Origin: Pseudobacter ginsenosidimutans
GTDB taxonomy: Bacteria > Bacteroidota > Bacteroidia > Chitinophagales > Chitinophagaceae
Assembly (NCBI RefSeq): GCF_007970185.1
Contig: NZ_CP042431.1
Location: 3,906,001-3,970,000 of the forward strand
DNA: 64,000 nucleotides
Direction: 5' to 3'
Shown here in pieces: positions 41,754-48,745 of this stretch. Numbering within the stretch: position 1 is the first letter of the stretch; each line of letters begins with the position of its first letter. Under the pieces are notes generated by a model, which saw only the letters and a list, made by a program, of their open reading frames with translations, was not told where the DNA came from and made no database searches. Both the position numbers and the translations under genes were made by a program.

Positions 41754-43832
41754 TTAGAATTTCCAATCGTCCTTTTCTTCAGGATCGGTTTCTGTATCCT
41801 CTTCACTGTTTTGAAGCATATCTTCCACATTGCCGTTGGCAGTGATGAACTCAGTGATATTGTCCAGCAGCGCGCGGAATCTTTCTTCCGGAAAACTGGC
41901 TTCATCAAATTGAGCGATATCGGTGAAGATGCTATGTCCTTTCACGGCAATGGTGCGGAGAGCGGCCACGTTCGGTATTACGCCGAATGCTTCTGAGCTG
42001 ACCCTTTCAATCACCCTCCACATATTGCGTTGGTAACCCTGTCCGAGCTGTTGTACTATTTCCGGGCGTTTCAGCAGATCGATAGCGCTTTGGAGCTGCG
42101 CATACATTTCCGGCAGCAGGGCTTTGATCATTCCGCTCATGAACACAGAAAGATTGTATTGCAGGTTCTTGATGGCATGGTATACCCCGATCTTGGAAAC
42201 ATATTCGAAGGCGTTGTCGTTGGCTTCGAACTTCTGGATATATTTCACGGTCTCGTTCATGAGAACGGTCCAGAGCTGCGCAAATTCTGTATTCACCACG
42301 CTGTTCTCCAACACTTCGGCATCGCCGGTATTGAACACGATCTTATAGAACATGGCGCGTTCTTCGGCAGTGCTTCTTTCTTTGCGGAGTTTATAATAAC
42401 GGTAAAGCTTAGTGGCTGTTTCCCCCTGCGGGATGTCCAGTTTGCCCTGTGTCCAGGCCATGAGGATAGCGTCTGCAATGCGGAGGATGCCGAGATCATC
42501 GGACAGTACCTTGGTATAGAAGAGCACACCAGCGCCAAGGATATTCTTTCGGTCGATATATTGTCCTTCCTCATCATCGAAATAATCCACTTTGAAGTCG
42601 AAGCTGTCTACCGAAATATCGGAATACACATTCCTTACGGGATCGCTATCGGAGGCGCCGAGTTTTGCCGCATATGCATATGCGTTAGCAAAGTATTCAT
42701 CATATTGGTCAGGAGGCAATGTGTCGCCGCTGATCTGGAGATCCAGTTTGTAGAGGTATTCCACCATTTTGGTCTTGATCTCGGTAGTGCCTTTGGAAGC
42801 GGGGATCTCGTTCTGCGCGAAATAATCATTCACGTATTTGGGCAGCTTGCCGTATTTCATCATGCTGCTGATGCGTGTCTTCATGAAAGTAGCGGGCCTT
42901 CCGGAAGCAAAGCTGAAGCGGGAATTGCGGATCAGTTCCAGGAATGCAGTTTTGTCTACCTGTTCATCATCCAGGTGCGAGCTTTCGAAATAATCTTCGG
43001 CCACCAGTTCATTCACTTCGTCCTGTGCCTGGTCTGAATAAAGGAGTACGCGGTTGAAGAATCCATCGGAGTCTTTCACTTTATCAACCGTGAATGCTTT
43101 ATAGAGACAGGCCACATAGATGGGCTCATTGCTGAGCAGGAGGCGGAGATTGTTGTCGATGCTGCTTTTGCGGATCCGGGCGGAGGTCTTACCGATCTCG
43201 CCGGTAAGTCCTGCGGCCAGCAATTCCTGTTTCATCCAGTACTGCCGGGGAAGGAAGATGCCGCCGGAGCCGGAGAGTTTACCTGCTTTACGTCTTCTTC
43301 CCTTGCGGTAAGTTTTGGAATGGCTAAGGAGCAGTTGTGCAAATGAACTCCTGCTGATCTTTTCAACAATCACTTCTTCCTGGAATTTTTCCAATTGTGC
43401 TTCGTCTTTTGCGATGATTGCATCAAGCTCTTCTTTGAGCTTGATGAGTTTTTTATATTCCGCACTGGTGGGTTGTAATGTTTTGAGCTGGTTATTCGTA
43501 TCCTCCAGTTTGTTACGATTGTCTTCCAGTCTGCGACGCGCTTCGATGGCTTCGCTCTTTGCATCATTATCGTCCTTCCATTGTCTTTTTTCCTGGAGGT
43601 CGCCACTGTTTTTGTCTGTTACTCCTGCATCATACCAGGGGTCCTGCACAATGATGGCGCAGATCTCATCGATGGCTTTCTGAACCATCTTGTCCGCCTT
43701 TACAGGAGGAGCGGAGATGTCGAAATCCGATCTTAGCCTGGTGGGTTCCAGTATTTCGAGATCCGGCATGGAGTCGCCATTCATGGGTAAGGCGTCCAGA
43801 TCAGATGGGTTGAATGATTTGAATAAAGACAT
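41754..43832 (-). CDS. Large helical protein of unknown function
   Basis: 692 residues, no signal peptide. An N-terminal short motif-like start (MSLFKSFNPSDLDALPMNG) is followed by a coiled coil at about 90-160 (ARRRLEDNRNKLEDTNNQLKTL, KLIKLKEELDAIIAKDEAQLEKF). A basic patch (KTYRKGRRRKAGK) and a long helical region with LAKLGAS-like AYAAKLGAS, MFYKIVFNTGDAEVLENS and KALLPEMYAQLQSAIDLL follow. It ends acidic (EEDTETDPEEKDDW). No catalytic motif. Second gene of the operon, 12 bases after the subtilase stop. Confidence 0.78.
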   Translation of the reverse strand: MSLFKSFNPSDLDALPMNGDSMPDLEILEPTRLRSDFDISAPPVKADKMVQKAIDEICAIIVQDPWYDAGVTDKNSGDLQEKRQWKDDNDAKSEAIEARRRLEDNRNKLEDTNNQLKTLQPTSAEYKKLIKLKEELDAIIAKDEAQLEKFQEEVIVEKISRSSFAQLLLSHSKTYRKGRRRKAGKLSGSGGIFLPRQYWMKQELLAAGLTGEIGKTSARIRKSSIDNNLRLLLSNEPIYVACLYKAFTVDKVKDSDGFFNRVLLYSDQAQDEVNELVAEDYFESSHLDDEQVDKTAFLELIRNSRFSFASGRPATFMKTRISSMMKYGKLPKYVNDYFAQNEIPASKGTTEIKTKMVEYLYKLDLQISGDTLPPDQYDEYFANAYAYAAKLGASDSDPVRNVYSDISVDSFDFKVDYFDDEEGQYIDRKNILGAGVLFYTKVLSDDLGILRIADAILMAWTQGKLDIPQGETATKLYRYYKLRKERSTAEERAMFYKIVFNTGDAEVLENSVVNTEFAQLWTVLMNETVKYIQKFEANDNAFEYVSKIGVYHAIKNLQYNLSVFMSGMIKALLPEMYAQLQSAIDLLKRPEIVQQLGQGYQRNMWRVIERVSSEAFGVIPNVAALRTIAVKGHSIFTDIAQFDEASFPEERFRALLDNITEFITANGNVEDMLQNSEEDTETDPEEKDDWKF

Positions 43833-43844
43833 AATCTTTGGCGT

Positions 43845-45167
43845 TTAATTGTTAAAAAATTTATAGTCCATGAACTTGATGGCGTCCATCAGGTTGATCT
43901 TTCCATATCCGTACCTGATATCCTTGAACCCCGGGAAGTTTCTGTCTGCCGTCATTTTCAGAATATGTTTCAGCTGAGCGTCTGTCAGTTTCCTGGATCT
44001 TTTCAATGCATAGGATTTAAGCAGTGCGATGGCTCCCGCCACGAAGGGCGATGCCTGGGAAGTGCCGGAAGCAAACGAGTATCCATGACCGAGGCCGGCG
44101 CTGTATACCTGGAAACCGGGCGCAACAAGTGAAATATGATTGCCGTAAGTAGAGAAGCCAGTGATCTTATCGTCATAATCCACGGCGCCCACAGCTATCA
44201 CATTGTTGAGTGCGCCGGGATAGTAGCGATCATTGCTGCCATCATTTCCGGACGCAGCCACTACAGTCACTCCTTTCCTGATGGCATACTCGATCACTTC
44301 CTTATGTGGAAGTCCTCCTCCGGTATGTTTTACGCCGAGGCTCATATTGATGATATCCGCGCCCTGGTCAACAGCCCATTTGATACCTGCGCTGATATTA
44401 TCGATCAGGCCGGCGCCTACTTTCTTACCCTGGTTGTTCATGGCTCCGAGTACGCGCACGGGGATCACTTTGCATTCAGGCACAACGCCCATCGGCATTT
44501 TGATCCCTTTGGCGCAGAGGATGCCGGTTACATGCGAGCCATGACCCACTTCATCGTCCGGTTCGGAATCCTCTCCCACGAAGTCCCCGATGAAACGATC
44601 TGCGCCGTCGAGGATATCCACGAAATCCATACCTGGAAGGAGTGAATGCCGGATCTCAGGATGACTAAGGTCTACACCGGTATCGAGTACTGCGATCTTT
44701 ACCGCGGGATGTCCTTTACTGTAGAGTTGTGCTTCTTCAAGGAAGATCTGTTTGGCCGATCTGTCGAGATTGGATGCCTGTGAAAAGGAGAGGGCTGCAT
44801 CGGGCAGTTCAGAAATGCCGATGATCCCCGGTTGTGCTTTTTCCACTACGGGGATCAGCCTGATCTGCTCTACCAGTGCAGGAGGCAGATTTTTGTCTTC
44901 CTGTAATATGATACGGTAAATCCGGTTGAGGCCTGATTCAACTTCTTCTTTGCTCCATCCGTTGGTAACGGGATCAACGGAGCGTTGTTGTTTGGGTTTG
45001 TATTCTTTGGTGACCCAGAACCTGAGTTGGTTGTTCTGCATCAGTTTGTCGATATCCCGCTGGAACCTGTCCACAGCCATCGACCTGTTATCTATAAAAT
45101 CAACCCAGTAAGGCGCATCGATAGCGTCTATTCCTGTTTTCAATTTTATGATAAGATGTGGTTTCAT
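43845..45167 (-). CDS. Subtilisin-like serine peptidase (S8), no signal peptide
   Basis: 440 residues. Catalytic triad is visible: Asp162 (IAVLDTGVDLSHPEI), His209 (EVGHGSHVTGIL) and Ser370 (FASGTSQASPF), with Asn308 (AASGNDG) for the oxyanion hole. Residues 1-150 form an N-terminal prodomain-like region (MKPHLIIKLKTGID). No signal peptide is seen, so the enzyme should be made in the cytoplasm. First gene of the ten-gene operon, behind a consensus promoter. It may mature operon proteins, for example by trimming, or be an effector itself. Confidence 0.92.
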   Translation of the reverse strand: MKPHLIIKLKTGIDAIDAPYWVDFIDNRSMAVDRFQRDIDKLMQNNQLRFWVTKEYKPKQQRSVDPVTNGWSKEEVESGLNRIYRIILQEDKNLPPALVEQIRLIPVVEKAQPGIIGISELPDAALSFSQASNLDRSAKQIFLEEAQLYSKGHPAVKIAVLDTGVDLSHPEIRHSLLPGMDFVDILDGADRFIGDFVGEDSEPDDEVGHGSHVTGILCAKGIKMPMGVVPECKVIPVRVLGAMNNQGKKVGAGLIDNISAGIKWAVDQGADIINMSLGVKHTGGGLPHKEVIEYAIRKGVTVVAASGNDGSNDRYYPGALNNVIAVGAVDYDDKITGFSTYGNHISLVAPGFQVYSAGLGHGYSFASGTSQASPFVAGAIALLKSYALKRSRKLTDAQLKHILKMTADRNFPGFKDIRYGYGKINLMDAIKFMDYKFFNN

Positions 45168-45223
45168 GATAAAATCGGTTACTCATTATCGTTATAAAGT
45201 AAGAGAACCTGTTAATTCAATAT

Positions 45224-45254
45224 CAAAAGTAAGATCATGTGAAAGCGAAGTCAA
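45224..45254 (-). promoter_or_regulatory. Bacteroidota-type promoter of the subtilase operon
   Basis: On the minus strand TTG (45254-45252), a 20-base spacer and TACTTTTG (45231-45224). The subtilase ATG lies about 57 bases downstream. The inverted repeat CCTCA-TTTT-TGAGG (45256-45269) abuts the -33 box on its upstream side. Confidence 0.65.
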
Positions 45255-45255
45255 T

Positions 45256-45320
45256 CCTCATTTTTGAGGAAATATGAAAATTGGAGGAGCTGGTTTTCAA
45301 AGAATACCACTAAGTGGTAT
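45256..45320. promoter_or_regulatory. Palindromes between subtilase operon and LuxR-type gene
   Basis: Three elements: CCTCA-TTTT-TGAGG (45256-45269); ATACCACT-A-AGTGGTAT (45304-45320, 8-1-8, perfect); and a direct repeat ATCCTCATTT(T/C)TGA that occurs at about 45254 and again at about 45319. They fill the 319-base gap between the divergent genes at 45167 and 45487 and are candidate regulator sites. The rest of the gap shows nothing else recognisable. Confidence 0.55.
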
Positions 45321-45486
45321 CCTCATTTCTGATTATTTTCAGAAATATAATCTTAGCTTTATATTCTAGTACTTATCTTAGCAATCCCCACCACAATATA
45401 CCTCCCGACCCGGCAAATAAAAATTGCTGAAAGGCAGCAGGCGCCTGATTTAGCATAACCATTTTGTGCAGGCAAAATCGAAAACC

Positions 45487-45897
45487 ATGATGCTAAAAGA
45501 CAATGTGCTGTTGGAACAGATCCATACGATCATTCGTGATCATTTCTTCAGTACGCACAATTTTATTCACTACCTGTATCAGCATTTTCCTGATTTGTTG
45601 GGTAATGCGGTTCAGGCTAATGTGGTGAAGCAATCATTGCGGGATTATAAGATAGCAGCGCAGCCGGAAATGGAACCGGTTGAAAGGCATGCGCCATTTG
45701 AGCCGGCGCCTGTTCTTACCAGGAGGGAAAAGGAAGTGCTGGGGCTGCTGGCCGAAGGGCTTTGCGCCAAGGAGATAGCGCAGATCCTGTTCATTAGTGA
45801 AACCACGGTGGTTACCCATAAAAAGAACCTCAAGAACAAGTTCAAGGTCAAGAATACCGTAGAACTGGTTTCTAAAGTATATAGTCATATAAAATAA
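45487..45897 (+). CDS. LuxR-type HTH regulator without receiver domain
   Basis: 136 residues from ATG 45487 (MMLKDNVLLEQIHTIIRDHFF); a GTG at 45466 also opens the frame. The C-terminal 65 residues are a LuxR/GerE helix-turn-helix: LTRREKEVLGLLAEGLCAKEIAQILFISETTVVTHKKNLKNKF. The N-terminal 60 residues are helical and show no phospho-acceptor or ligand domain. Divergent from the subtilase operon, with palindromes between, so it is the best candidate for that operon's regulator. Confidence 0.85.
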   Translation: MMLKDNVLLEQIHTIIRDHFFSTHNFIHYLYQHFPDLLGNAVQANVVKQSLRDYKIAAQPEMEPVERHAPFEPAPVLTRREKEVLGLLAEGLCAKEIAQILFISETTVVTHKKNLKNKFKVKNTVELVSKVYSHIK

Positions 45898-45984
45898 TTC
45901 CTGCCTTCAATCCACTGAAGACAGGCAGGGTATGAAGATCTTCAGGAACGAAGGGTTTCTGGAATTGATCGACAGTATCAAATG

Positions 45985-46851
45985 TTACAGCTTCTGATAT
46001 ACCCTCACCCAATCCACTTCAAACCTGCGTGGGAAAGATGTGTTTTCCGGATTGCCTCCATTCTGTCCGCCGATGGCCAGGTTCAGCAACATATAATGTG
46101 GTTGTTTGAAAGGATTGAATCCCGATCCATCCTTATTCAGCAATGAATCCGTTGGCACTTTGTTCAGCAATTGATCATCGATATACAAGGCAATATGTTT
46201 TTCTGTCCAGTCCATTCGCCATACATGAAATTTATTCGCCCAGGCTTTGCCGCCCAGTGAATCAGTGGAAAAAGTATTGCTATGCCATTCCTGACGGCCT
46301 TGCCTGCCTAAACAAACAATATTCGCCAGTAACATTTTTCGATAATACTCCATGATATCGATCTCTCCATTGGCGGGCCAGGGTTTGTCCATCCCCAGTG
46401 TCCACCAGGCAGGCCATAGTCCATCACTGATATCGATCCGGCCACGCATTTCAAAACGGCCGTATTGCCATTGGGCCTTGCCTGAGGTGATGAGGCAGCT
46501 GGATGTATATGCGACGGATGGCCTCTTTCCGCGCCAGTCTTTCGCATCTGCTGAATATCCCGGATTGGGTCTTTCTTCCCTGCGTGCTTCTATCACAAGC
46601 ACCCCCTTTTCACAACGGGCATTCTCCGGCTGGTACCATTGGAATTCTTCGTTACGTACAAAACCCTGTTCATAATTCCATTTGGATGAGTCCGGCCGGC
46701 CTGGGTGATTGAATTCATCCGACCATACCAGACGGTATCCTTCACCGGTATATTGTGTGGCAGCGCTATCGCTGCCCGCGGAAGTCTTTTGTGAATTGCA
46801 GGCCTGCAGGAATAAACCTGCTGATAATATGAAAACAAACCCAATACGCAT
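45985..46851 (-). CDS. GH16 family glycoside hydrolase lipoprotein (beta-glucanase/laminarinase-like)
   Basis: 288 residues. Lipoprotein signal MRIGFVFILSAGLFLQACNS (lipobox LQAC). GH16 jelly roll with LVWSDEFNHPGRPDSSKWNYE at the start, the catalytic EIDIME (Glu163, Asp165, Glu168), FEMRGRIDISDGLWPAWWTL, FHVWRMDWTEKHIALYIDD and a terminal VDWVRVYQ. It would cut beta-1,3 or mixed-linkage glucan at the cell surface. It stands apart from the SusC/D locus and is divergent from the next gene. A perfect inverted repeat reaches its start codon (46851-46881). Confidence 0.93.
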   Translation of the reverse strand: MRIGFVFILSAGLFLQACNSQKTSAGSDSAATQYTGEGYRLVWSDEFNHPGRPDSSKWNYEQGFVRNEEFQWYQPENARCEKGVLVIEARREERPNPGYSADAKDWRGKRPSVAYTSSCLITSGKAQWQYGRFEMRGRIDISDGLWPAWWTLGMDKPWPANGEIDIMEYYRKMLLANIVCLGRQGRQEWHSNTFSTDSLGGKAWANKFHVWRMDWTEKHIALYIDDQLLNKVPTDSLLNKDGSGFNPFKQPHYMLLNLAIGGQNGGNPENTSFPRRFEVDWVRVYQKL

Positions 46852-46881
46852 AGATTTAGTTTTTTCTTGTTACTAAATCTA
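46851..46881 (-). repeat. 10-bp inverted repeat at GH16 start codon
   Basis: TAGATTTAGT (46851-46860), 11-base spacer, ACTAAATCTA (46872-46881). Read on the gene's strand, the last base of the repeat is the A of the ATG, so an RNA hairpin would lie right against the start codon. It could equally be a DNA operator. Confidence 0.6.
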
Positions 46882-47209
46882 CAAATAATTACTGCCGTCC
46901 GATAACTGCATTCAGGAAAGATTTTGGAAAAATGTAACAACCGGGTTGTTCTGTTTTCCGATGGATTGTTCAATATTGGACTAGAATTCCTCCCAATCAA
47001 CACAAAAGAATACGAAGTGAGCATAGATGACTATAGTTAGACAAACGGGCGCCGGGAGTTAACGCGGGTATCAGATCCCTGAAGATTCGTTGAAAAAGAA
47101 AAAAATGATTATTTTGCCTCGCCCTGTTTAGTTCGTGTACTTCCGTCATCCCTATCGTTACTTATTTCATTGCTGGCATTCAACGTCGATTTCTATCAAA
47201 AACAATAAT
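46882..47209. other. Intergenic region, no gene seen
   Basis: About 330 AT-rich bases between the divergent GH16 gene and the gene at 47210. No RNA gene, clear promoter pair or long reading frame is seen; the hydrophobic minus-strand frame near 46593-47024 runs into the GH16 gene and is not credible. Confidence 0.5.
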
Positions 47210-48667
47210 ATGAGATCATTCTCTTTTTATGTAAAGTGGATTTGCATCTGCTGGCTTTTGGTTTGCTCTTGTTGCATTGCAATGGCGCAATCAGATCCCC
47301 GGTTCAACGGCACCTGGGCCGGAACCGTGTCGTGGTTCACTGGCAAATGGTCCGATGCAGGCAAATGCCTGCTGGTGATCAAACCTGGTGATCAGGAAGG
47401 TAAGACTAAGGTATTCCTGTCGTATTTTGAAATGAAGGAAGATGCTTTTAATGAAGCGAGGTTGTATGATGGCGAATTTATTTCGGGTGACAATGGCCCA
47501 CAATTGAAATTCAAATTCGACGGGCGTTTGAAGAAGGCGCCTGCTAATTTAATCGCTGGTGATTTTATTCTGGAGTTCGATAAAAGTGGAAATGGTCTCT
47601 CTGGTTATTTTACCAATTATGCAGTCAAACGATCGGAAGTTCTGCTCGAAAACTGGCGACTGCTCAAAGTGGAAGATAGTTATGGTGCAGAATTGGTGAA
47701 ACTGCTGACACCGTCAACTCCGGTTGCTGTTGCTCCAACCATCACTCCAGTTTCCGGCGATACAGTAAAGGCAAAGGATGCCCTCCCAGCTCAGCAAATA
47801 CCGGCAACAAACCAGGCAGAACCTGCCATCGCCAACAATGATGGGAATGCTACTGCAACAACAACCGAAGCGCAGCCCTCCGGTAAAGGAACCATTTCCG
47901 GGAAATTATTTTATCCCAGTGATCAGATACCCGCAGATTTTGCTGTTTATGCAGTGAGCATGCAAACCGGCCAGGTTCATCAGGCTAAAAAACAGGATGT
48001 TCGTCCAGACAAACGAACCTATAAAATGGAACTGCCTGCAGGCAATTACCAGGTATATGCGATGGTAGGTTTTTTGAAAGGACAAAAAGCCTATCATACT
48101 CCCAATGTGAAGTCTAATTTTACCGATACTTCCCATCAGCGCATAATTATTACCGTGATGCCCGGGTCTTCGCAGTCAGACATTCATATGGCAGACTGGT
48201 GGGATAATTCCATTTCTGCTACTCCTGAGCCAGCCGGACCCACGCTGGTGAAGGGCTATAGTCCGGAGAATGCAGATCCTTCGCGCAAGTTCGTTGGTGG
48301 AAAAACGGGCGATGAACTGGGCAGGGTACTGGTGAATGCCTTAAAAAATAATGACAGCACAACCTGGTTGCGATGTCTCGCGCCTTCCGTTAAGATTACT
48401 TCCGAGGTAAGAGATGATTTCGGGAAATTGCGGAATCGCCTGGCCTCCTTCGGTCTTTCGGACTGGTCCAAAGTGAGTTTTAGCCGCGTGACCTATATCG
48501 AGGATAAGGGGCAGCTCACCGCGTTCAAAATAGAATTCAATTATGGGACAGACTTCATCGGCGCGTTCGGCTATTTTACAGGTGCCGGATTGTATAATGG
48601 CAAATACTTATTGAATTATTCTATCGGACCAGGAACAGGAAATATGATCAGGTATACAAGAAGGTAG
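47210..48667 (+). CDS. Secreted protein of unknown function
   Basis: 485 residues from ATG 47210 (signal MRSFSFYVKWICICWLLVCSCCIAMAQ); a GTG at 47135 would add an implausible extension. Domain 1 (about 30-155) is a lipocalin-like beta unit, FNGTWAGTVSWFTGKWSDAG and LVIKPGDQEGKTKVFLSYF. A Thr/Ala/Pro linker leads to a carboxypeptidase-regulatory-like domain (GTISGKLFYPSDQIPADFAVYAV, MELPAGNYQVYAMVGFLKG). The C-terminal domain (LKNNDSTTWLRCLAPSVKI, FSRVTYIEDKGQLTAFKIEFN) resembles nuclear-transport-factor-like folds only loosely. Ends at a strong terminator. Confidence 0.75.
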   Translation: MRSFSFYVKWICICWLLVCSCCIAMAQSDPRFNGTWAGTVSWFTGKWSDAGKCLLVIKPGDQEGKTKVFLSYFEMKEDAFNEARLYDGEFISGDNGPQLKFKFDGRLKKAPANLIAGDFILEFDKSGNGLSGYFTNYAVKRSEVLLENWRLLKVEDSYGAELVKLLTPSTPVAVAPTITPVSGDTVKAKDALPAQQIPATNQAEPAIANNDGNATATTTEAQPSGKGTISGKLFYPSDQIPADFAVYAVSMQTGQVHQAKKQDVRPDKRTYKMELPAGNYQVYAMVGFLKGQKAYHTPNVKSNFTDTSHQRIIITVMPGSSQSDIHMADWWDNSISATPEPAGPTLVKGYSPENADPSRKFVGGKTGDELGRVLVNALKNNDSTTWLRCLAPSVKITSEVRDDFGKLRNRLASFGLSDWSKVSFSRVTYIEDKGQLTAFKIEFNYGTDFIGAFGYFTGAGLYNGKYLLNYSIGPGTGNMIRYTRR

Positions 48668-48689
48668 ATAATCCATTAGTGTTTTATAT

Positions 48690-48735
48690 AATTAAAAAGA
48701 GGATAACTCAAAGTTGAGTCATCCTCTTTTTAATT
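48690..48735. terminator. Strong bidirectional terminator
   Basis: AATTAAAAAGAGGAT then ACTCAA, loop AG, TTGAGT then ATCCTCTTTTTAATT, with a single A-C mismatch in a 22-bp stem. It ends both the gene at 47210 and the convergent mannan operon. Confidence 0.92.
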
Positions 48736-48745
48736 GGAAGGAGTT

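Noticed and set aside
42030-43037. Plus-strand open frame of 335 codons antisense to the 692-residue protein
   Set aside because: The minus-strand frame is longer and fits a tight operon; the antisense product is hydrophobic and Cys/His-rich in the manner of shadow frames.
32497-45167. Contractile injection system (eCIS/T6SS) locus
   Set aside because: No sheath, tube, baseplate, spike, AAA+ or VgrG-like protein is visible among the ten genes, so the name is not used; only an unknown delivery or particle role is proposed.
45900-45940. Stem-loop CCTGCCTTCA...TGAAGACAGGCAGG after the LuxR-type gene as a terminator
   Set aside because: The stem is imperfect and no T-run follows on either strand, so it is not called.
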